A DNA stretch of 64,000 bases from the NCBI GenBank assembly GCA_959347315.1, contig OY365813.1, positions 14,068,016 to 14,132,015 on the forward strand, written 5' to 3'. Below the pieces are notes generated by a model. That model ran no database searches, was not told the origin of the DNA, and worked only from the letters and a program-made list of their open reading frames with translations. This DNA comes from Bimastos eiseni (lineage: Eukaryota > Annelida > Clitellata > Crassiclitellata > Lumbricidae). Below, one piece after another: positions 10,724-22,355 of this stretch. Positions within the stretch are counted from its first letter, which is position 1. Each line of letters opens with the position of its first letter. The position numbers were made by a program, and so were the translations under genes.

Positions 10724-11331
10724 AAGAGAGAGAGGACAAAATGGAGGAAAGGGAGGGTGAGGGCATAATGGACGAAAGGGAGGAAGAGTGCAAAACGGAG
10801 GAAGGGAGGGTGAGGGTACAATGGAGGAAGATTAAGGCAAAATGGAGGTAAATAAGGTTGAGAGCAAATGGAGGAAAGGGAGGATGAGGGTAAAATGGAT
10901 AAGGGGAGTGTGCAAAAAAAATGGAGGAAAGGGATGAAGAGAGCAAAAGGAGGAAAGGATGATAGAGAGCAAATTGGGGACGGGATGGAGAGAGCAAAAT
11001 GGACGAAAGTAAGGGGGATGGAAAATGGAGGAAAGGAAGGGGAGGGGAGGGTAAATTGGAGGATAGAGAGGGTAAGGGTTAAATGGAGGAAGGGAGGGTA
11101 AAAGCAAAATGGAGAAAAGAGAGAAAGAGAGCAAATGGAGGAAAGGGAGGAAGAGAGCAAATGGAGGAAATGGAGGGAGAGGTTCCTTTCCTCATCCTCC
11201 CTTTCCTCCATTTTGCTCTCTTCCTCTTTTTCCTCCATTTGCTCTCTTTCTCCCATTTGCTGTCTTCCTCCCTTTACTCTCTTCCTCCCTATCTTCTATT
11301 TTGCCCTCACCCTCCCGTTCCAGGTCTAGCA
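10724..11331. repeat. Purine-rich minisatellite with inverted pyrimidine arm
   Basis: From about 10724 to 11183 the plus strand is nearly pure purine, in units like ATGGAGGAAAGGGAGGA of roughly 30-36 bp. At about 11184 it switches to the reverse complement, and to 11331 it is CCTCCATTTTGCTCTCTTCC-type pyrimidine. The result is an inverted repeat with a ~145-bp right arm pairing to the end of the left array. Overlapping long frames on both strands (Ser/Pro/Phe-rich, Glu/Lys-rich) are by-products of the composition. Confidence 0.9.
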
Positions 11332-11439
11332 CATAAAAGTTAATTATGCCCAGATGTATTTGTCAATTCGTCTTTGTTTCCACTGACCTGTAATTAATCT
11401 CGAAATCAGCCTGATCTTGCGCGAGTTAACCAAAGGGTT

Positions 11440-11520
11440 ATATAGTTCGCTACTGTTTTTGCTTTGACAGTGCCAGTCCCAAGCCTGGAGAAAGGAGGAG
11501 GGCGACACCAAATCATCTTT
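11440..11520 (+). repeat. Dispersed repeat, copy 1
   Basis: GACAGTGCCAGTCCCAAGCC, then TGGAGAAAGGAGGAGGGCGAC. It is closely similar to 35690-35760. A weaker match (GAGGGAGGAGGGCGATG) lies at 12805-12825. The pattern suggests a retroelement UTR, but the family is not recognised. Confidence 0.5.
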
Positions 11521-11529
11521 GATATGCAG

Positions 11530-13795
11530 CGGTGTCGTCAAAAAATCAACACACAAGTTCAACCCAGTTTGTCGAAAGTGGCGAACTTCTGTCAACATCA
11601 CCTAACTAATTTCGTCAAGCACATAAAATTATATAAAGGTATAGCCAACTAGATTTATATAGCGATCGCAAAGGTGACCTAGACCCCGTTAATTTTTCAG
11701 TGAGAGTTTGACCGCGTGAGATTTTTCACCACCTCTGCCCGTTTGAATGGGCGCCACCCCAGCTGTTTAAGGTCCCAATACACTGGTTGTGCTGGCCCGA
11801 GATTTAAAATTTTAGTCTATGTAATTAGCCTGCATCTGAAAGCGAAACGTTCTCTTTCATAGGCGGGGTCAGATCAGTAATGGTTTAGCTTACTACTATA
11901 ATTATATCCAGTAGTCCGTAGGTTCACTGCTTAAATTTCCGAACTTGATCTGGATAGCCTAATATAATAGTCGTTTCTCCCACTCAGTCCGTTTCTCTCA
12001 TTCACCGCTATTAACCATTTCGAACTCTGCCATAGCCACTAACATCTAAGAAAGGCAGACCATATTCTTGCCTTGCATATTTCCCACGGGTGCGTCTGTC
12101 TAACCTCGTAAATCCCTGCAGGTTCAGATTTAACTAACCCATTGTTCGCAAACACCGATAAATGAGGAGAGAGACGCTAAGGATCTTTGATATCACACAT
12201 TGTCGTTAAACCGCAAGCAACTACCAGCCAACTTCTTATGGAAAAATGTAGGTTACAAGTTCACAAACTCGAAAGTACTTTCCCCTCATACATCTCGCAC
12301 CTTCCCATTGAAGGTCTCTCCCTCTCCTGTTGCTGTCACTATCGCATACTCGACACTAACCACTTCAACGCCAGAGAATGTACTGGTCTCCCTGACGCGA
12401 CTCTTGTGTGGCACCCATTTAAATTTTGAAGATCACACGTTCACATAACCAACCATTGTCAGTCGTTCCCATGGCAATCCGATGGATGAGTTGCACGTTG
12501 TCTGTGGGTGCTCGTACCAAATGTAACAGCCACCAACTCTCCCGCCTCGTCGGAAAGGTGGACTTTCTGACCACGCGGAGCTCACTTATTGACCTAAATG
12601 ACTTCTCCAGTCTGACCTCTTCGTCTGTGACCATATCGGCGCACAGCAGGCGGCCTTCCTTGCTAGACTACATGTCGTGTAAGAAAAGATTATGTTAATT
12701 ACTTTTACTTTCGACTTAAGTTACCAGTCTCACTAGGTAGTTTCACCCAGCTAACCTACTGAGCTCCTCCATTGTCGCTTGTAGTGTTTCAGTCCAACGA
12801 CTAGATGAGGGAGGAGGGCGATGCTAATTAACATGACCTATTATGAAACAGCATTATTTAAGCAGAAGGTAGGCCTGGAGGTAGGCTTATGCCTACCTCG
12901 CTAATCAAATAAGGAATTGCAAATTTTACTGCCACCAATTAAAGCATGGGCATGGGATGTCAAACCATTTTAAATATGGGCGAGTGGCAAACTTTTCCAC
13001 CCAGCGGCGGGCCAGGGTGCCGAATAAGGAGCTTGAGCAAAAGCGATAGGGTTCAGAGAGGGGGTTCGGTGAGCATGTCTTGTCTGCAGAAAATGTTTGC
13101 AAAACTAAATCTCAAATCGTGCAGTTTTAGCATAGGCCTACAAATATTCAAACCGAGCTTATAAAATCTTAATTTTGATCTTCATTAACAGTCACGAACA
13201 TCACAGTAGGCCTAGTCATCAGGCGAGGCTTTGAGGGTTAGACAACAATTTCATCGGCAGGCCACGAAACCTACTGAATTCACAACAGTTTTATACAACA
13301 GATTATGTAAATAGCTGGGAGCAAGCACTTGTTACTGTCAAAGAACCATAGGTGTATCGGACGAACGACGAATTCTTTGCACAGTAATTAATATTCTACA
13401 GCTAGGTTGTTATTCGACCTATGAAACATTTTTTTCTAACTGAAGACATATAGGGTCTATTCCTACGAAATGAACTTCGAGCGGCTAGAAGCTAAACAAG
13501 GAACTCAAATCAAACGGCCAGCCGCACATCAACTGTGTAAAGGACATCACTCGAGCGACTCTGAGCAGTAAAGAGGCACAAGATTTAAAAGAAATACAAT
13601 AAAAAAGATGAAACAAGACGAACAGAGACTTTAAACATCCAAGCCACCTGTCAGTTGTTGTCGAGATTCCGTTGGTTCTTTCCACGCTTGTGCGTGGGCC
13701 AACCATTGGCGACTATTTTAGCTTTCTGTTTCTGTGCCCTGTTTTGCTAACTGTTCTACCATTCGTTGAAATGGCTTTAACGTCATGTAGACTGA
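11530..13795. other. No recognised gene
   Basis: This unique-looking DNA has only short frames without motifs. The phrase CCAATTAAAGCATGGG occurs at about 12936 and again at about 13954, possibly an old duplication. Confidence 0.45.
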
Positions 13796-13799
13796 GCGC

Positions 13800-13850
13800 A
13801 GAGAGCGTCCCTAGGTAGATTTCTTGAGGAGGCGTTATATCAAGTTTAAT
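13800..13850 (+). mobile_element. LINE 3' terminus
   Basis: GTAGATTTCTTGAGGAGGCG, then TTATATCAAGT. It matches, in the opposite orientation, 51668-51715 (TAGATTTCTTGAAGAGGCGC). Confidence 0.5.
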
Positions 13851-13859
13851 TGATTGACT

Positions 13860-14714
13860 CAATCAACGTCGCAGCAATCGTCATTAGCAACGCAACAGCT
13901 GCAGTATAATTATTGTCATTACTATACAAGTAGATCTCATATTATTTGCGAACCAATTAAAGCATGGGGTGCTTAGCAGCACCTGGCTGCATTTTATGAA
14001 CATCTGTTTGAACACGTTTTCGCATCCACAGACTCTGTAAAACTGATCGGTAGATGGCAGCAGTTTGCCCTAAAACTGAGATAATGATTGCCTTACAACT
14101 CGAGACAAGTGCGAAGTTACTGCTAACCCCTCTTATTGGGTGCCTCCCCCCTACCTGTCTCACGAAATCGCCGACTCTGCATCCGTCTCTATTCTCGGCT
14201 CGTTAACAGGTCGTGTGCAAACCAACGTCGAGTGCGCATGTCTGCTTCCATCGTTCTTGGCCAACTGTTCCTTTAAATAAATGTTAAGCCATGCACCGGT
14301 TTTCAGCTCCGCTGACAGTGCGTCAGCGGAGTGACCAGATGGATGGACCAGACCTAGCCATCTGAGACGGATGGCTGCATTTCGTTGAAACTCTGCACTG
14401 AGGAGGCACATTCCACCGATGAGTAGGCCTAACACTGTTGCAACAACTTGTCTGTCATCCGACATCGCCTCTAGGCATACGTCTAGACAGTTCATTGCAG
14501 TGTGTTACGTCCCGAGGAGGTCGATGTGGGGATGCTAACAAACAGACGGAGAGAAGGGCTGCCGTCCAGTAAGCTAGCCATCCCCCGAGACAGGGTAGGA
14601 AGAGCCAACCAATAATTATTGATGAATGGTCCCTACAGGGAGAAAGTGAGTCTGACAGAAAACCAAATAAACGACGTCTTGGGATGAAGCAGGACCGAGC
14701 TTGAATAGAGAGAT
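13860..14714. other. No recognised gene
   Basis: Two overlapping minus-strand open frames of 111 and 114 codons (14160-14799) show no recognisable domain. They run into a LINE fragment and are probably not real genes. Confidence 0.4.
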
Positions 14715-14930
14715 GACCGTAGTCGTAATGTCCAAACTTCCAAAGCGCCACCTGAAAGCCAAGCGCAGGGCACCTGCTTATCCAAGAACGCTCCGCCAAA
14801 TCAGGTGGGTTGTCAAACGGGCAGTCCGAAGAAGGTCCGAGTCAGCTTTCCAGAGGAGGCAGAATAGCAGTTAAGTGGGGGTGTCGCCTTGGTCGAAGAA
14901 TAGAGGGTGGATGAGTGGAGACTGAAGATA
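14715..14930 (-). mobile_element. LINE 3' end fragment
   Basis: It shares GCCAAGCGCAGGGCACC, CCAAATCAGGTGGGTTGTC and AGAGGAGGCAGAATAGCAG with the 3' UTR of the LINE at 52190-52350. The orientation is minus. Confidence 0.75.
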
Positions 14931-15099
14931 CTGCTACTTCTATTGGCGTAACACTCTTTATAATTTGGAGCAGTCAACATCACTTTCGGGCTTTCGTGTT
15001 TAGTTGTCGTGGTCTCTCTAAACAGAACGAAAACATCTACTTTAGTTACTGCGAAGTGGCGGGCAAAACGTATACTGAATTTGTATAATTATGGGGATA

Positions 15100-15345
15100 T
15101 GGGATACACGAGGGAAGGAGGATGGTGAGGGGACGAAGAAGGAGAGAGGGACGGGAATGCTTATAGCCACGCTGCGGGGAAAAGTCACGCCCGGTGGCTA
15201 CGCAGTAGCCGGATATGCAGAGAGGAGGATGAGAAGACTAAAGCAGGGAAGGGGGTTGAAGAAGGGAAGGGGAGAGGGAACAAGATGGGATTGGTCGCTA
15301 CCACTCCGTGGGACAAAGTTATGCCCTTTGGCTATGCAGCTGCAG
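15100..15345. repeat. Imperfect ~140-bp tandem duplication
   Basis: Two purine-rich units are followed by similar phrases: GCCACGCTGCGGGGAAAAGT...GGTGGCTACGCAG and ACCACTCCGTGGGACAAAGT...TTTGGCTATGCAG. A 98-codon frame spanning them is likely a by-product. Confidence 0.55.
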
Positions 15346-15349
15346 AACC

Positions 15350-16920
15350 GCCACGGATGGACCAGAAGCTATAGAATAGATATTTAAGTACTCATCAACG
15401 CTGGTCGTGGTCGAATACTGTCGGCAAGGGGACAAAGGCACAGGTAGAGATGCCTGTCCTGAAGAAAATACACACACGTACACACCGATACTGTATAATC
15501 ACTTATGTAACTCGATAATCTCATATGTAACAACCGTAACGAGCAACTGAAAACGTTTCTTCTCAATTTACAACTTGCAACCGAAAAAGAAAACACAACG
15601 AATGCAAAAAATGCTGAATACTTCGTGATAAAGGCAGAAAAAGAAACCACATCTTCGTGTCGTGAGTATGTTTTAAGCAGAACCATAAACAAATTAGAAT
15701 AAATATAGTTTGCAAATACTCTTCCTCCCTCTCTTTCTCTCACCAATCTCTCCCCTCCAAAGAAAGAGGGGAGCGTCAGGATGGGATATTTTGAAATTAC
15801 ACGATTTTGGGTATCATCAGCTTCCCTTTTACTTGCCCACCCCTAGCCGATGCTCCGCTAGCACACAAGCGAAGTCAGTGGGTGGTTCATTCAGGCCGCG
15901 AGCGAGACGGTTGGCCATTCATCCATTCCATGGCGACAAGGCAAAGAAAATGAAGTTGCTAAATAATAATTGTACACCAACATGCATATAATTTGTTCGC
16001 TGATTCAAGCCCAAAATTATAAGGTGCAAACGACTGTAACGTTCTGCTACTTACTACACAAACAACACCTAATTTTCAGCTTTCAATGCTGACACTGCTA
16101 ACAGTAAAAGGAACGCCAGGACAAATTAGCTTTGGCACCTTTGGCACAAATGTATACACACTGTATTGACCTTTGCTTTGGAACAAATGTATGAGCAACG
16201 TTGATCAGCAATGGTAGACACATGAGCAAACTGTACACAGATCCTAATTTAATACTGAGCAGCACAACGGTCGGTGTAGGGCAGTATCTGGACCACCCAA
16301 ACACATAACCCTGCGGACGATAAACAGAAACAGCAAATAATTCATGGCTCTTCATATAAAAATTCTCCTTCCACTGTTTACGAATTTTATAAACACAAAA
16401 TACATTGTTCTCAGCTTCGAACTGTACAATTGCTTCCAAGCGACCTATGGTTCCAAGCTTTGACTAAGGTTTTAACTATTGTGTATTTATATAGCATCGG
16501 CGTGTTTACTGGGTGGGGGTTATCGGGTTAAACACCCAAGTACATGCATTAATTACTATTATTCATACTAAAGATGTAGAAAAACATGAACATGTTCAAT
16601 GGAAAACCCCAGAAAATTAAAAACTCAATCCAAACTATTGCCTGGCTAGACCTCCGATGTGTATATATGTATGTATGAAGATATTTAACATAGCACCTTA
16701 TATAGCACTGATAACTGTTATGTATACACTCTCTTTTATTGCTACAATTTTATAGAACTGTGTTTCAGCATTATTATTGCAGTTTATAAATAGTAAGCCT
16801 TCTGTTTCCATTAAAATGGTCAAAAAACGCAACAAGCGTCTATAGTTACACGGAAGGAACATTAACAAAGGCAAACTAAGCAGACATATTTTGCCGATTT
16901 TATGAAGTCTAGTTGTCTTT
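15350..16920. other. No recognised gene
   Basis: Open frames at 15384-15746 (-) and 16098-16439 (-) have no family motif that I can identify. There is a short TTTATATAGCATCGGCG at about 16484, a possible LINE terminus. Confidence 0.4.
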
Positions 16921-16929
16921 CATTTAAAG

Positions 16930-17272
16930 CATTGGTTCCCAACCTTTTTCGACTTAGGGCCACTTTTATTTAGTTGGAGTACATAATGGGCCATAAGGTT
17001 AAAAATAATTATTTTTTATTTTTAAAGATTTTTATTTTAGAATAGAGTCAAATTAAGGATACATTCCAATTTGATTATTTTAGACTACATTTAATGTTAG
17101 GCCTACTTATAAACGGCAACAGAAGGTGATAATTTATGATGGAAAATAATTATTTTGTCAAATATTCATTTTTTTCAGTATATTTCTTTATATCTTTGAT
17201 AGGTTGAGGGCCTTTAACTTTCTGAGGCCTGACGGGCCACTTTTGGCTCGCGGGCCACAGACTGAATTGCTG
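16930..17272. mobile_element. hAT MITE, 343 bp
   Basis: It starts CATTGGTTCCCAACC and ends GGCCACAGACTGAATTGCTG. An identical 8-bp TSD, ATTTAAAG, flanks it (16922-16929 and 17273-17280). The terminal GGTTCCCAACC with internal GGGCCAC motifs is typical of Charlie-like hAT MITEs. It is non-coding. Confidence 0.88.
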
Positions 17273-17299
17273 ATTTAAAGCAACCATGAATAGAGAAGA

Positions 17300-17705
17300 C
17301 TTCAGTTTAAGGTAGTCGTAATCCTGAGTCTTTCATTATTTCATTTTTTTAACACATGAAAAAAAAGTCGATGTTCTTATTCTAATATCACCTTCATTAT
17401 TGAATTTTATGGCAAAAACAGTTGGCATTTTTATTCTAAAATAACTTTCATGATTTCGTTTTATGGTAAAAAGTCAACCAACATTCTTATTCTAAAATAA
17501 CTATTATTATTTGTATTATTTATTTCATTTTGTGGTAAAATAGTGAAATTCATATTCTGAAATCACCATGCTTCATATTTATGGTCACTAGAGTCAAATT
17601 CTTAATCTAATATCACTCTTTTTATGGTCAAATGAGCTGACTATACTTTCTAATATCACTTTCATTATTGTATTTTCATTTATACAAGCGAACATTCCTA
17701 ATCTA
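17300..17705. repeat. Degenerate tandem repeat, ~60-70 bp period
   Basis: About six units carry ATTCTTATTCTAAAATAACT, then TTCATTATT, then a TTTTATGGTAAAA block. Divergence is high. Confidence 0.7.
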
Positions 17706-17759
17706 ACATTGAACAGTTAAAGTCCATTAGTCATAGAAAACACTATACTATTAAAACAC

Positions 17760-18060
17760 ACATAAGAGAGGTTCTTAAACGGTGCTCTACAAATAGGTCA
17801 GTGCACACGCACACACATACATTCATCTATACAGGTATACAAGCACAAGTGTATGCATAATAGCATATTAAATTATACATACATGTTATAGCATACACGC
17901 ATGCATTCAACTACGCATAGATGTATATGTCTATCCCTATCCATGCATACCTACATATACCACATTTATACAGATGCGTATGCCTACATACCTGCACATA
18001 TATACATAAATACCTGTACAATGTGTACATGCATAAATATACACATATACACGGAAACAA
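17760..18060. repeat. CA/TA-rich low-complexity DNA
   Basis: Runs of ACACACAT, ATACATACAT and ATATACAC. Tyr/His/Ile-rich frames here are artefacts. Confidence 0.75.
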
Positions 18061-18284
18061 TAAATCTACTCGTCTTCTTTGGACCACGTTTGTCCTAATA
18101 CACAGATAACCGTAATTACCAAATGTAAACAATACAGACTCAGCAGCAACAGACATCAATATGGCTGGAAGACCTGTCACAGAACATCCTCAAACTCAAA
18201 TCCACTTCCATTCCCATCACTACAGCATCCAATTTGTCCATACTCCACTGCTGCCAAACACGATTTCAAACTGTTTAACACTTT

Positions 18285-18435
18285 TCCTTTGGTTTCCCAT
18301 TGGTATCCTATAGGTTTCCCATTGGTATCCAATAGGTTTCCCATTGCTTTCCCATTGGTATCCTATAGGTTTCCCATTGGTATCCTATAGGTTTCCCATT
18401 GGTTCTCTATTGGTTTCCCATTGGTTTCCCAGTCA
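18285..18435. repeat. 22-bp minisatellite made of paired 11-mers
   Basis: The units alternate AGGTTTCCCAT and TGGTATCCTAT, about six to seven times. Confidence 0.9.
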
Positions 18436-19129
18436 CTTAAAGACCACTCTCATCATTAAGTCTCAACTAAGTGCCGCTCTTCACCATGGCAAAATAGCAC
18501 TCATCTCCTGATGAGCAATAACAAAACATCAATGTAAACAAATGTAATATAAATACTCATCACATTTCTGACATTACATCGACGACATGCTCCCAAGCAT
18601 CGGCCCAACTAAACAGTTGCAGCCGACGAAAAGCCGCGATGTGTCTGACGTTTGGAAATATAACAAAGCTGACAGTAAACAGCAGAAAGACTCAAAATGA
18701 GAAACGTACAATGAGAAAACGGAGATGCACACCCCGAATATGCACAGCATCAAAGCAATATTTAACACAGCTACCCACAATTCCCCACCCAAGGTGAAGA
18801 CCTTGGGGGAGTTGGCCAAAATTTATGAGAACATGCTGACACGGAGATCAGAAGGACACGAGTTCGATACCATTCAGCCCCACAAGTCACCAGACCCCAA
18901 TATTTAGTTAAATGGGTATTGGTACATGAGGCGCCTTGCAGGCTGCCATACAGCCTTAAATTAGACTACTGTTCAAATTTATATCATCTGTAACTAATAT
19001 ACCATGTAATCATACAATGTTTTGTCGGTCTGAATGGAATAAACGAAAATACATCAATAAAAAGAAAACATGGTTTCATAATCCTAAACAGAGAGCTCAC
19101 CGGAATTTATACATTACCATTATTGGCTT

Positions 19130-19520
19130 ACAACTACCCTGATAGTGTGGTGCTTCTGTCAATAGAGCTACCTATTTGAAGTCAGACTTGCTTTAACACA
19201 GATGCCCCTTAATGTGATATAGCTACCCAGTTAATATGGGGCTTCTGTTACTCCATCTGCCCAGTTAATGTAAAGCTTCTTGTAGCATAGCTATTGTTGA
19301 TGTAATGTTGGTATAGTTATAAGATAGCTTTTAACATAGCTATAGTTAACGTGATGCTACTTTTAACACAGCTACCCGGTTAATGTGGCATTCTTGTTAA
19401 TCGAGCTACCCATTAATGTGGTGCTGCAGCTAATCCATCTGCCCATGTAATATGTTCTTTCATTTAACATAACCACCCAATTAATGGGGGTGTTTCTTGA
19501 AACACATCTACCAAGTTAAT
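19130..19520. repeat. Degenerate tandem repeat, ~44-bp period
   Basis: About nine units resemble AGCTACCCAGTTAATGTG followed by GTGCTTCTGTTAACA. Confidence 0.75.
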
Positions 19521-19689
19521 GCATTTAGATGAATGCATTCTATGCATTTTAATTAATTGGGAGATCACTTTCTAAATGCAATGCAAGAACCGTGCGATGA
19601 TAAAATTAGGCAAAACAAAATTCTAAACACCAACATATGAATTCTAAATGATTTTGCAGAGTCTTGTTTCACTAGAGACAATGAACACT

Positions 19690-20225
19690 TTAGTCCAGAT
19701 GTGTTTTGATTACAATGAGCATCGCATAACTATATGATGATACCCGTGTTATGACATCTATGAGCACAGCCTGTATGACGATTACAAAATGTAACAACAT
19801 CTATGAGCATAAACTATGTCAGCATTTCCCAAACTGTGTTCCATGGAACCCTGGGGTTCTGCAATGTGAAGGCAAGGGTTCTGCAAAAAACTATCAGTGT
19901 GAACAAATGCAGGCTTATTGCTTAACATCTGTATATAAACTCTAGATGCAAGAGAATTCACATTTCATTGACATCGATATTTGTGTTGTTGTTGTGAGGC
20001 CAAAACCTACATAATTGTCTGCATTGTTAAGCGTTTGCACCTACAACATAATATGTTTAGTTTTGGACGAGGGCTTCGCAAAAAAGTTATGATCAAAAGG
20101 GTTCCAAAAGAGACTGGGAAACGCTGGACTAAATTATAATATCTAAGTGTTATGACATTATGACATAGACTGTATGATGATACCCAAGTTTTATGACATT
20201 ATGAGCAAAGACTTTTTGATGCCAA
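19690..20225. repeat. ~42-bp tandem repeat split by a hAT MITE
   Basis: Units of the form GATGATACCCAAGTTTTATG then ACATTATGAGCA flank both sides of the element at 19820-20126. Confidence 0.65.
19820..20126. mobile_element. hAT MITE, 307 bp
   Basis: The left end is CAGCATTTCCCAAACTGTGT. The reverse complement of the right end is CAGCGTTTCCCAGTCTCTTT, with GGAACCC following on both sides. Flanking octamers (AACTATGT and GACTAAAT) agree at only 5 of 8 positions, so the TSD is decayed. The class assignment rests on the TIR. Confidence 0.7.
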
Positions 20226-20346
20226 CTAATCCACGACACTGCATGGTGAGCATAATTTGCACAATACTCCAGTGACGGCGCCAGAGAAGTTCACATCCTA
20301 ACCACCCGAATCCCTCCGCCAAACAACCATTGAGACTGAATCGCAC

Positions 20347-21279
20347 TTAACACGGTGCAGATGTAGTGATTTGCTTGATGGACCAATTACCTAACATCAG
20401 CGTTTCTAGAACGTCCGAGGACTTATTCGCCTGGTAAGACCGAACGAACGGATAGATGTGCGCCAACCGATCACACGGAACATACACCGGCTTCCAGAGC
20501 ATGGGTAACTCCGTGGTATGGCTGAACGTGCGTGAACCACAGACGTCAATGTTGAAACGCGGTCCCATCACCGCCAGTCCGTTGCACGGAGCAAGCACGG
20601 AGAGATCTCCGAACGGCCGACGGTGGAGCGGGAAGATGCTCCGCTTTGGCCAGAGTTCCGACCTGCTGTAGACTGGAGAGGCGTTCCAAATATGCGTTTC
20701 GTTCTCGTGATAGAAAAATATGTCGATGTAGGGCGTTCGATACTGACGGTGGAAGACGTACCGTCCGCCCGTCGGATAGAACTTCCACTGGGAGACGAAG
20801 TACTTGTTGCCCGTCATGTGGAGCGCGTAGTCCGGGTCCAGCCGCGACAGTGCCTCCGTTAGACGCGGCTTGTCGGCGGCCTTCAGGATGACGTCAACGT
20901 CGTCGTCCCACGGGATGCGGTTGTGGTGTCGCAGGGACCCGATCAGCGTTCCCCCATAGATGAAGTACGTCAGGTTGGCCGCCTCGACGGCGTCGACGAA
21001 CGCGCGGAACGTGCGATCGAGGAGGAGCTTGTCTCGCACGTTGAGCGGGCTGAGGAAGTAGGCCTCGAGGGGCGTTTCCAAGATGTAACTGTTGAGGACG
21101 TAGAAGAGGAAGTTGAGGACAAGGATGAGGAAGTTGAGGACGAAGAGGCCACGCAGGTTGAGGCAGAAGCGCACGGCGCCACGCAGCAGCGACCATAGAA
21201 ACATCGCGTATCCACTGCAGCACAGAGCGAATCGAGGCGATCCAAGGGCACGCCTAAACGAAAACGACATCAATGTCAT
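20347..21279 (-). CDS. Intronless LicD/fukutin-family type II membrane protein, gene 1
   Basis: This is a 310-residue single-exon protein. Residues ~43-66 form a hydrophobic signal anchor (VLNFLILVLNFLFYVLNSY) after a basic N-terminus, giving a lumenal C-terminal domain. The LicD block follows: GGTLIGS at 109-115 and PWDDDVDV at 123-130, which would bind a metal/nucleotide. YIDIFF at 184-189 is a second acidic motif. LicD proteins transfer phosphocholine in bacteria; animal relatives (fukutin, FKRP) transfer ribitol phosphate to glycans in the Golgi. The substrate here is unknown. There are four N-glycosylation sequons (N102, N193, N285, N298). Cysteines 232, 247, 269 and 310 recur in the paralogue at 47747-48733. 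The first ATG is used because it gives a basic N-terminus before the anchor. No introns or frame breaks were seen, and no poly(A) signal was found within 100 bp of the stop. Confidence 0.9.
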   Translation of the reverse strand: MTLMSFSFRRALGSPRFALCCSGYAMFLWSLLRGAVRFCLNLRGLFVLNFLILVLNFLFYVLNSYILETPLEAYFLSPLNVRDKLLLDRTFRAFVDAVEAANLTYFIYGGTLIGSLRHHNRIPWDDDVDVILKAADKPRLTEALSRLDPDYALHMTGNKYFVSQWKFYPTGGRYVFHRQYRTPYIDIFFYHENETHIWNASPVYSRSELWPKRSIFPLHRRPFGDLSVLAPCNGLAVMGPRFNIDVCGSRTFSHTTELPMLWKPVYVPCDRLAHIYPFVRSYQANKSSDVLETLMLGNWSIKQITTSAPC

Positions 21280-21485
21280 TCGGGCAATGTCGAGTCGGAC
21301 GTCGAAATAACTCTACCACCACCATCACCATCTGGCTACGCATCAGAACAAAACAAAGACGTTCTTCTCGTATTTTCTGTCATCTCGACCGCCAACCTTT
21401 TCGATCTAAGCAGCACCGACCAAACGAAACCGAACGCCTACGAAATCCTCCTCCTCACTAACAGACTACAATAGAGTCATCTTGC

Positions 21486-22079
21486 TTGCGCACGCGCACT
21501 TCCGCTACTTGTAACGAGAGAGCAGCTCTAGCCAGGCTAGGATTTCTCAGCCGCGCCTCTTGCCAACTGTATGCGTCCTGCCTGCTAACCGACCACACAC
21601 TAAACATCGACCACACCATACAGACTATATACAACGCCGTATACACTCTTCTGGACCTAGGCTTCCACAGAAACACGCCCTGCTCCCGCTCATCCTTCTC
21701 GCTCTCCTCCTCCTCCTGCTTCAGCGAAACCGCTTGGGGCCAACGCTGCAGTCACCCTCCCTCGTCAGCTCCCTGCCTCAATCCACACGGCCATGTGCCC
21801 ATGAAGACGGCTTCTCATCTCTTCCCTTGGCCGTCCAGCGCTCGTCCATCCACCGCGCACACGCTCATCCATCTATTCGCACTGGCTGAAGAGCTGCACA
21901 GCCAGAGCATCCAAAACGCCCGTTCCAGCATTGCTGCAGTGCAGCCCCAGCTGCATCCACACCTTATCCACCTGCTAAACATAAAGCAGCAGGAAAGACT
22001 TGATGAAGCATCAAAAACCATCGGTTTGTTAGCTGGCCGATTGATTGACTGGTTAGTGGGACGAATGATTGACTGGTGA
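21486..22079 (+). CDS. Hypothetical open frame, 197 codons, doubtful
   Basis: This GC-richer open frame diverges from LicD gene 1. No domain is recognised. Its last ~20 codons run into the TTGATTGACTGG tandem array, which argues against a conserved end. An overlapping frame (21560-21889) contains a leucine-rich hydrophobic run that could mimic a signal anchor. It may be a chance frame in the upstream region of LicD gene 1. Confidence 0.15.
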   Translation: MRTRTSATCNERAALARLGFLSRASCQLYASCLLTDHTLNIDHTIQTIYNAVYTLLDLGFHRNTPCSRSSFSLSSSSCFSETAWGQRCSHPPSSAPCLNPHGHVPMKTASHLFPWPSSARPSTAHTLIHLFALAEELHSQSIQNARSSIAAVQPQLHPHLIHLLNIKQQERLDEASKTIGLLAGRLIDWLVGRMIDW

Positions 22080-22355
22080 ATTGGCTGATTGATTGATTCG
22101 TTAGTAGGCCGATTGACTTAACTGATAGATAGTTGGCCGAGTGATTGATTGGCTAGTTGGCTGATTAACTGACTTGTTTAGTTGGCTGATTGATTGACTG
22201 ATTAGTTGGCTTATTGATTGACTGGTCAGTAGGCTGATTGACTTAACTGTTGATTGCTAGCTGATTGATTGACTGGTTATTTGGCTGATTGATTTGTTAG
22301 TTGTTGGCTGGTTGGTCCATCGATTGGTTTGTCAGTTGGTTTGGTTTTGGCCTAG
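22030..22355. repeat. TTGATTGACTGG-type tandem array
   Basis: Tetranucleotide-derived repeat (GATT, GACT, GGCT, TTAG) with a loose higher-order period of ~35-50 bp, such as GGCTGATTGATTGACTGGTT. Confidence 0.85.

Noticed and set aside
10672..11343. 194-codon Ser/Pro/Phe-rich protein and overlapping frames
   Set aside because: Compositional frames in the purine/pyrimidine minisatellite.
14160..14799. Two overlapping minus-strand genes
   Set aside because: No motifs, and the upstream part is a LINE 3' fragment.
20456..21310. Several open frames overlapping LicD gene 1 on both strands
   Set aside because: They are shadows of the GC-rich coding sequence; only the 310-codon minus frame has family motifs.
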